A stretch of 64,000 nt of DNA. Source: CAWIVH01 sp963839475. GTDB taxonomy: Bacteria; Acidobacteriota; UBA6911. The stretch spans positions 496,001-560,000 of the forward strand of contig CAWIVH010000015.1 in the NCBI GenBank assembly GCA_963839475.1, written 5' to 3'. Numbering within the stretch: position 1 is the first letter of the stretch; every line of letters begins with the position of its first letter. A program made the translations under genes and the position numbers. The notes beneath the pieces are model-generated. The model did not search any database, was not told where the DNA came from, and saw only the letters and a list, made by a program, of their open reading frames with translations. Of the stretch, positions 59,418 through 64,000 are shown piece after piece.

Positions 59418-61880
59418 CTATTCATACCGGAGCGCGACAATGGGATCGATACGACTGGCTCGCCTGGCCGGCAGCCAGACCGCCAGAAGCGCCACAAAGC
59501 TCAGCAGGAGCGGAATCCCGGAAAATACCAGCGGATCGCGAGGTTGGACCCCGAACAAGAAACTGCTGATTATGCGGGTGAGAGCGAAAGCGGAGCCGAC
59601 ACCGATTATGACTCCGGCCAGAGCCAGCCGCATTCCCTGGAATACGACCATGCTCCTGACGTCTCCGGATGCGGCTCCGAGGGCCATCCGGATGCCGATC
59701 TCTTGTGTTCTCTGCTGAACCGAATACGCGATTAGCCCGTAGATGCCGATCGCCGCAAGAAGGAGCGCGGACATTCCGAAAACGGTCATCAGGAGCATAT
59801 TGAATCTCTCGCGCGAGATGGAGCGGATTACGATATCGTTCATCGTGCGGACGTCGGAAACCGGAAGTCCTGTAACCTGGCGCAGCTGCTCCTGGATCTG
59901 GCTGCTTAGCGAGTAGGGTTCGACGCGCGTGCGCACAACCCAGGCAATGGGAGTAAGCCGCACGTTCAGCGCGTTCGCTGCGTCGGGGACCTGACCCTGG
60001 GGGATGAACATCGCCGGTCCCGGGTCGTTATTGAGGCCGCCGTCGCGGGAATCTGCCACGACTCCTATGATCTGGCGCGGTTGCTCGGTCGAGAATTCCC
60101 GCATGACCCCCTTGCCGATCACGATGCGGTCTTTGAGCGGGTCCTGGTCTTTCCAGAACCGTCGCGACATCGCTTCATTGATTATGACGACCGGCGGAGC
60201 CGATCCGTCGTCGCGGTCGGTAAAAGAACGCCCCCTTTTGACGGGTATCCTGAAAACTTCGAAATAGCCCGGCGACACGGTCAACCAGGCGCCGCCACCG
60301 TGATAAGGCCCGTCCTGGAGCGGGCGGCCCGCGATCGTGAATGGAAGGCCGTAGCCGCCCTCCAGCGGCACGCAACATGTGGCACTGGCGTTCTCCACCC
60401 CCGGGAGAGCTCGGAGACGCTCGAGCGCGTCGCGAACCATCAGGTCGACTCCCGCCGATTTCAGGAAACGGGGACCCGTGAGGGACATGCGCATCGTCAA
60501 GACGTTGTCGGGATCGAACCCCGGGTCTACTTTGCGCAGCGCCAGGGAGGTTCGTATCAGCAACGCTGACCCCACCAGCAATATAAGGGCCAGCGCGACC
60601 TCAGTCACAACAAGCAGTGAACGCGCCTTGTTGTGGCGAAAGCCGGTGCCGGAGCGTCCGCCGCCTTCCTTCAGCGTCGCACACAGGTCGATCCGGGCCG
60701 CCTGAAGCGCCGGGATCACTCCAAACAGGAGACCTGTGCCGACAGACACAATGAGGGTAAAGGTCAGAACCCGCCAGTCTGCACCCACCAGGGAACCATC
60801 CGTACCGAGACGCGGCAGACCAGCGGTGTTGATCGACAGTAGCGCCCGGATGCCGATGATCCCCAGCGCGAGCCCGACGACCCCTCCCGCGAGGGAGAGA
60901 AGGACACTTTCAGTCAGCATCTGACGAATTAGGCGAGCGCGCCCTGCGCCAAGGGCTGTTCGGATTGCCAGTTCGCGCTTTCGTCCCGTGGCCCGCGCCA
61001 GCAGGAGGTTTGCCACATTCGCGCAGGCAATCAGCAACACAAGGCCGACGGCCCCCATCATCACCAGCAAGATCGGCCTCACATTCGAAACAAAGGACTC
61101 CTGGAACAATTGAACGCTGAAGCCGCCGTCCTTGGGGATTACGTTCGGAAATTTCAGACGGAACGCTTCCGCCGACACCTTGAGCTGGGCTTGGGCCTGC
61201 TGGAGTGTTATCCCGGGCTTCAAGCGGCCGGCGGCTCTAAAATAGTGTCCCTGGTCCGTGCTGTTGGGCTCCAGTTGGAATGGGATCCAGACATCCGGCG
61301 CGGGGCCGAACTCCTGAACATCGAAGCCAGGGCCAAGGATGCCGATGACAATGTAAGGATCGCCGCTCAGTGAAATGGTCTTCCCGATCTCGCCGGGATC
61401 CGCGGCAAATCGGCGGGTCCAAAAACCGTGACTGAGCACAGCGACCTTCTCACCTTGCGGAAGATCCTCTTCGGCCGAAAAAGTACGCCCCCGCCAGACA
61501 GGAGCGCCGAACAACCGAAAATAGTCCCGGCTCACCTGGGCTGACCGGAGTTGTTCGGGATTTTCCGTCCCCGTGAAATTAACCACACCGGTCCTGAAAG
61601 CGGTGACGTTCTCAACGACACTGGTCTGCTGCCTCCAATGTTCGAATTTCGCGGGCGAGGCTGCGGAAAAGGGGCCGCCAGGCGAGGTATTTACGAACAT
61701 GACCAGCCTGTCGGGATCGGGAAAAGGGATGGGTTTCAGGAGGACGGCGTTCACTACCGAGAAAATTGCAGTATTAACACCGATACCAAGAGACACTGCG
61801 GCAATCGCAGTGATTGTGAAAGCCCGGCTATTACGAAACATCCGCACCGAGTGTTTCAGATCGTGAAGGAGAGATTCCAT
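59418..61880 (-). CDS. Acidobacterial-type MacB/FtsX permease without a fused or adjacent ATPase
   Basis: An 820-residue membrane protein. An N-terminal MacB-type domain (MFRNSRAFTITAIAAVSLGI at TM1, then VNTAIFSVVNAVLLKPIPFP) is followed by two FtsX-type four-helix cores (about 275-440 and 690-815; ILLVMMGAVGLVLLIACANV, LLLARATGRKRELAIRTALG, QRTQEIGIRMALGAASGDV). This is the duplicated orphan permease type abundant in acidobacteria. Relatives with an ATPase export peptides, lipoproteins or macrolides; here the ATPase is not near. The start at 61880 follows GGAGGCGG; the form from 61952 is rejected. It shares its strand with the LolA-like gene upstream (155-bp gap), a possible link to lipoprotein or outer-membrane transport. 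Confidence 0.93.
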   Translation of the reverse strand: MESLLHDLKHSVRMFRNSRAFTITAIAAVSLGIGVNTAIFSVVNAVLLKPIPFPDPDRLVMFVNTSPGGPFSAASPAKFEHWRQQTSVVENVTAFRTGVVNFTGTENPEQLRSAQVSRDYFRLFGAPVWRGRTFSAEEDLPQGEKVAVLSHGFWTRRFAADPGEIGKTISLSGDPYIVIGILGPGFDVQEFGPAPDVWIPFQLEPNSTDQGHYFRAAGRLKPGITLQQAQAQLKVSAEAFRLKFPNVIPKDGGFSVQLFQESFVSNVRPILLVMMGAVGLVLLIACANVANLLLARATGRKRELAIRTALGAGRARLIRQMLTESVLLSLAGGVVGLALGIIGIRALLSINTAGLPRLGTDGSLVGADWRVLTFTLIVSVGTGLLFGVIPALQAARIDLCATLKEGGGRSGTGFRHNKARSLLVVTEVALALILLVGSALLIRTSLALRKVDPGFDPDNVLTMRMSLTGPRFLKSAGVDLMVRDALERLRALPGVENASATCCVPLEGGYGLPFTIAGRPLQDGPYHGGGAWLTVSPGYFEVFRIPVKRGRSFTDRDDGSAPPVVIINEAMSRRFWKDQDPLKDRIVIGKGVMREFSTEQPRQIIGVVADSRDGGLNNDPGPAMFIPQGQVPDAANALNVRLTPIAWVVRTRVEPYSLSSQIQEQLRQVTGLPVSDVRTMNDIVIRSISRERFNMLLMTVFGMSALLLAAIGIYGLIAYSVQQRTQEIGIRMALGAASGDVRSMVVFQGMRLALAGVIIGVGSAFALTRIISSFLFGVQPRDPLVFSGIPLLLSFVALLAVWLPARRASRIDPIVALRYE

Positions 61881-62035
61881 ACCGCCTCCAGGGAATTTGC
61901 CGGAGCGCTCGAGAAAAAGCTCTACTCCATTAGACGAAGGATTTCCCACCACGGTTCCCGCAAAATCAGTTGGCCCGCTTTTCTCACGCTGGATCCATGA
62001 CCGCTGAATGCGCGATCCGTTGCAGGTAATGCGGG

Positions 62036-63028
62036 TTAGCGTTTCCGGGGTTTCTGCTCGAAATCCTGCGGATTGAGGTGGTGGTTTATTTCGATTTTGG
62101 TGATGAACAGCTCCTCGTAAATCTTTCCTTCGATGCTAGTGGTCATGTGGAAAGGGATCAAAATGCCCCCAACCCGGCGGCGGTCGGAGAAGCGAGTCTG
62201 AATAGTGACTTGCCGAGGCGGTTTCATCTGCGCCTTTCGGACTTCCCGGGCTTTTTCCAACATGCGTTCGACTTCTCCTCGCCCGAAAACGTTGCCTTCC
62301 ACAATCACCCGGGGTGCAAGAGCCGTGCGGACGATGCTGTCAAAGCCCAGCGGCAGATGGGTATTCCGGTCCAGTAGAAACCGGAGCGGAGGGTCGGTGA
62401 GACCCTCAATTATGAGTATGTCGGCTGATTCGTCGTTGACCTGCATCCGGTCATCCAGGTTGAATTTCACCGGATCCCCGGGCAGATTCCGACTGAACCA
62501 GGCCAGGGTGTAGTAGCTGAACTGTTGCCGCGCGCCTTGTTCCTGATAGGACAAGCTGCGTTCAAAATCGCCCACGTCGATCACTTTCGGATCCCGCCTC
62601 GAGGAGGCGGCCTGAAGCGGCGGGTCCCGCCAGGCCCGATCGCCGTTCACAACCTCAAAATAGGAATATTTGTTCCCGCTCAGCGTTGAGGTGGAGACCT
62701 TCTTCCTGAACTTATCGGGGAACTGCATTTCGATGGAAATCTTGCCGCTAAGAATCTTTTCCTTCTGCTTGGCGGTTTCGGGAGACTCCACGGAGATATA
62801 GGAGATGTGGCGGCGCAGATTCATCGAGACAGAAAGGCTGGCAACCTGCTGCAATGCCCTCTCGCTGCCCGAGGCACGCCACGATTTTTCGAGCAGTTCG
62901 GAGGCTTTCGCTCTCCCAGCCGGATCATATTTTCCAGATTGCCGGGGTTCTGCCCCGGCACCCTGAAATGCCGCTGCCGGGAGCGTCAGGATCCCGAAGA
63001 GGAGGCTGATGACCGCGTGTGCGCGCAT
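62036..63028 (-). CDS. LolA-like exported protein (outer-membrane lipoprotein-sorting type)
   Basis: A 330-residue protein with a signal peptide (about 1-20, ends AAAF). The mature region has short beta strands around a half-barrel of the LolA/LppX type: ISIEMQFPDKFRKKVSTSTL, NKYSYFEVVNGDRAW, IIEGLTDPPLRFLLDRNTHL and the conserved end TTSIEGKIYEELFITKIEIN. Such proteins may bind lipids or lipoproteins in the periplasm. GTAGGAA lies just before the ATG at 63028. A remnant of a close copy survives at 58214-58309. The FtsX-like gene downstream on the same strand is a possible partner. Confidence 0.72.
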   Translation of the reverse strand: MRAHAVISLLFGILTLPAAAFQGAGAEPRQSGKYDPAGRAKASELLEKSWRASGSERALQQVASLSVSMNLRRHISYISVESPETAKQKEKILSGKISIEMQFPDKFRKKVSTSTLSGNKYSYFEVVNGDRAWRDPPLQAASSRRDPKVIDVGDFERSLSYQEQGARQQFSYYTLAWFSRNLPGDPVKFNLDDRMQVNDESADILIIEGLTDPPLRFLLDRNTHLPLGFDSIVRTALAPRVIVEGNVFGRGEVERMLEKAREVRKAQMKPPRQVTIQTRFSDRRRVGGILIPFHMTTSIEGKIYEELFITKIEINHHLNPQDFEQKPRKR

Positions 63029-63202
63029 TTCCTACCAACTTCGCTCCATGCAAAGCCCATGTCCAGCCTGAAATCGCGGGCGCCTCAAATCTCCACATCA
63101 TGTGGGCTGAAGCCCGGGCACAATCTGTTCTCGATCCGGCGGCTTATCAAATCGAAGTTCCGCCGGGCGCAAAAAATTCAAAATCGAATTTTGAGCGAAA
63201 TA

Positions 63203-63220
63203 TCCGGGATCCATCCCGGA
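63203..63220 (-). terminator. Hairpin after the BNR-like gene
   Basis: TCCGGGA pairs with TCCCGGA around a 4-nt loop, 22 bp beyond the stop codon at 63242. On the minus strand the hairpin is followed by a T-rich stretch, which suits an intrinsic terminator. Confidence 0.6.
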
Positions 63221-63241
63221 CCTGCTCTATTTGCATTCATC

Positions 63242-64000
63242 CTACTTTTTACCTGATGGTTCACTGCCCCCGGCAGAGCGCGAAATTGAAACGTCGTCCA
63301 CATGGTAGACGGCAGGAGTGACAGGATCGCCGGCACCGGGCAGATCGGCGCCGGAGTAGCGGTCAGTCTGGCGCGTAGGCTCGGTGCGAAATTCGCCGGT
63401 TCGAAACAAAAGTCGCTCCAGGCTGGATGCCGGTTCGGCAAAAGCGGCCTGTTGAACGACGATTTTCCCATTGAGCGAAAGGTCATACTTTTGCGTGGCG
63501 GCATTAGCCGCGATCTCAAGGCGATACCACGAGCCGGCGCGATAAAGTCCGATCTCTGCTTTACGGTTTCCATCCGCTGCCTGCATGTGGCTGTCATCCC
63601 CGAAGACCACTCGCACAGGTCGGTGTCCGGCAGAATCGAGAACCTCGATCTCCAGGCGGCCCGAGGCGGACTGCTTCGCGAAAACCTTGAGTGCGATATG
63701 CACCCGCTCCGCTTCCGCAAACACTCTTACGGCTTTGGCGTAATCGTAGGGATCCCGATCTTCGAGCTGAAGACTCTTGTTTGTAGCGGAGGGAAATGGG
63801 GCAACGCTTGTTCGCGCCCATCGCGGCTGGTGGATATTCCAATCGGGAATCCGACCGCCCACTTCGATTTTGTCGAAGGAATCCTGGACGGGACCTTCAA
63901 TTTTATGCCGGACCGGGACAGGGATGCGGCTTACCCAGATGTCCTCCTTATTACTGCTGTAGGTAATCCACATATCGCTGCCGGGGGGATCGCCGTTCCC
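63242..64000 (-). CDS. C-terminal part of a BNR/sialidase-like or laminin-G-like protein, cut by the right edge
   Basis: The frame is open to the right edge (preceding codons read GNGDPPGSD), so the ATG at 63973 is not necessarily the start. The visible start MWITYSSNKEDIWVSRIPVP is typical of the last blade in BNR/sialidase proteins of this phylum (compare the gene at 3154). A ~180-residue concanavalin/LamG-like segment follows: VHIALKVFAKQSASGRLEIEV, GSWYRLEIAANAATQKYDLS, VYHVDDVSISR. This beta-sandwich often follows sialidases. No catalytic motif is visible. Probably an exported glycan-binding or sialidase-like protein. Confidence 0.68.
   Translation of the reverse strand, partial: GNGDPPGSDMWITYSSNKEDIWVSRIPVPVRHKIEGPVQDSFDKIEVGGRIPDWNIHQPRWARTSVAPFPSATNKSLQLEDRDPYDYAKAVRVFAEAERVHIALKVFAKQSASGRLEIEVLDSAGHRPVRVVFGDDSHMQAADGNRKAEIGLYRAGSWYRLEIAANAATQKYDLSLNGKIVVQQAAFAEPASSLERLLFRTGEFRTEPTRQTDRYSGADLPGAGDPVTPAVYHVDDVSISRSAGGSEPSGKK

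Overview
The window looks like a piece of a chromosome from the Acidobacteriota, most likely a soil or sediment genome. The lines of evidence are: two Oar-type TonB-dependent receptors with an N-terminal carboxypeptidase-regulatory-like domain; a MacB/FtsX permease without its ATPase, of the type abundant in acidobacteria; a winged-helix/TPR regulator; many Gfo/Idh/MocA oxidoreductases with twin-arginine leaders; and a moderately high GC content. This placement is an inference from gene types, and no rank below phylum can be given. I saw no rRNA, tRNA, CRISPR array, insertion sequence or phage gene.

Layout. 0-4.4 kb: end of a propeller-like protein, a GT-A glycosyltransferase, a lone carbamate kinase and an exported sialidase-like protein. 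4.5-13.5 kb: an SGNH-hydrolase-like protein whose catalytic blocks are all degenerate, a TonB-dependent receptor with an extra C-terminal domain, and a divergent histidine kinase/response regulator pair. Three GTTAA direct repeats spaced exactly 11 bp lie in the shared promoter region. 13.7-31.9 kb: a giant Kelch/YVTN surface protein, a DUF5009-type membrane acyltransferase, Mut7-C protein, a wHTH-TPR regulator, a Dabb protein, S9 and M14 peptidases, a PQQ-like propeller, and a Gfo/Idh/MocA plus TIM-barrel pair.

32.3-46.0 kb: an accessory sugar-metabolism zone. It holds a DegT-type aminotransferase with a Tat leader; a four-gene operon (ceramidase-like, propeller lipoprotein, Gfo/Idh/MocA, PQQ-like propeller); a type-B carboxylesterase; a ketol-acid reductoisomerase; and an operon of a mutarotase-like protein, Gfo/Idh/MocA and a HEAT protein. 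46.4-51.2 kb: a large secreted PKD/Ig/propeller protein, a broken pirin gene and wrbA. 51.3-57.5 kb: a second TonB-dependent receptor, a divergent GntR/FCD regulator and an aldo/keto reductase. 57.6-64 kb: two gene remnants, a DUF3034-type porin-like protein, the FtsX permease, a LolA-like protein and the C-terminal part of a BNR-type protein that runs off the edge.

Two themes stand out. First, many enzymes normally thought of as cytosolic (three Gfo/Idh/MocA proteins, a sugar isomerase-like TIM barrel, a PLP aminotransferase and an aldo/keto reductase) carry Tat-like leaders, which suggests sugar chemistry in the periplasm. Second, the receptor at 7.9-10.7 kb has a C-terminal extension that should face the periplasm and is divergently transcribed from a two-component system, which suggests a receptor-linked signalling unit. 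Decay is visible in three remnants (pirin, GH127 C-terminus, and a copy of the LolA-like protein's tail).
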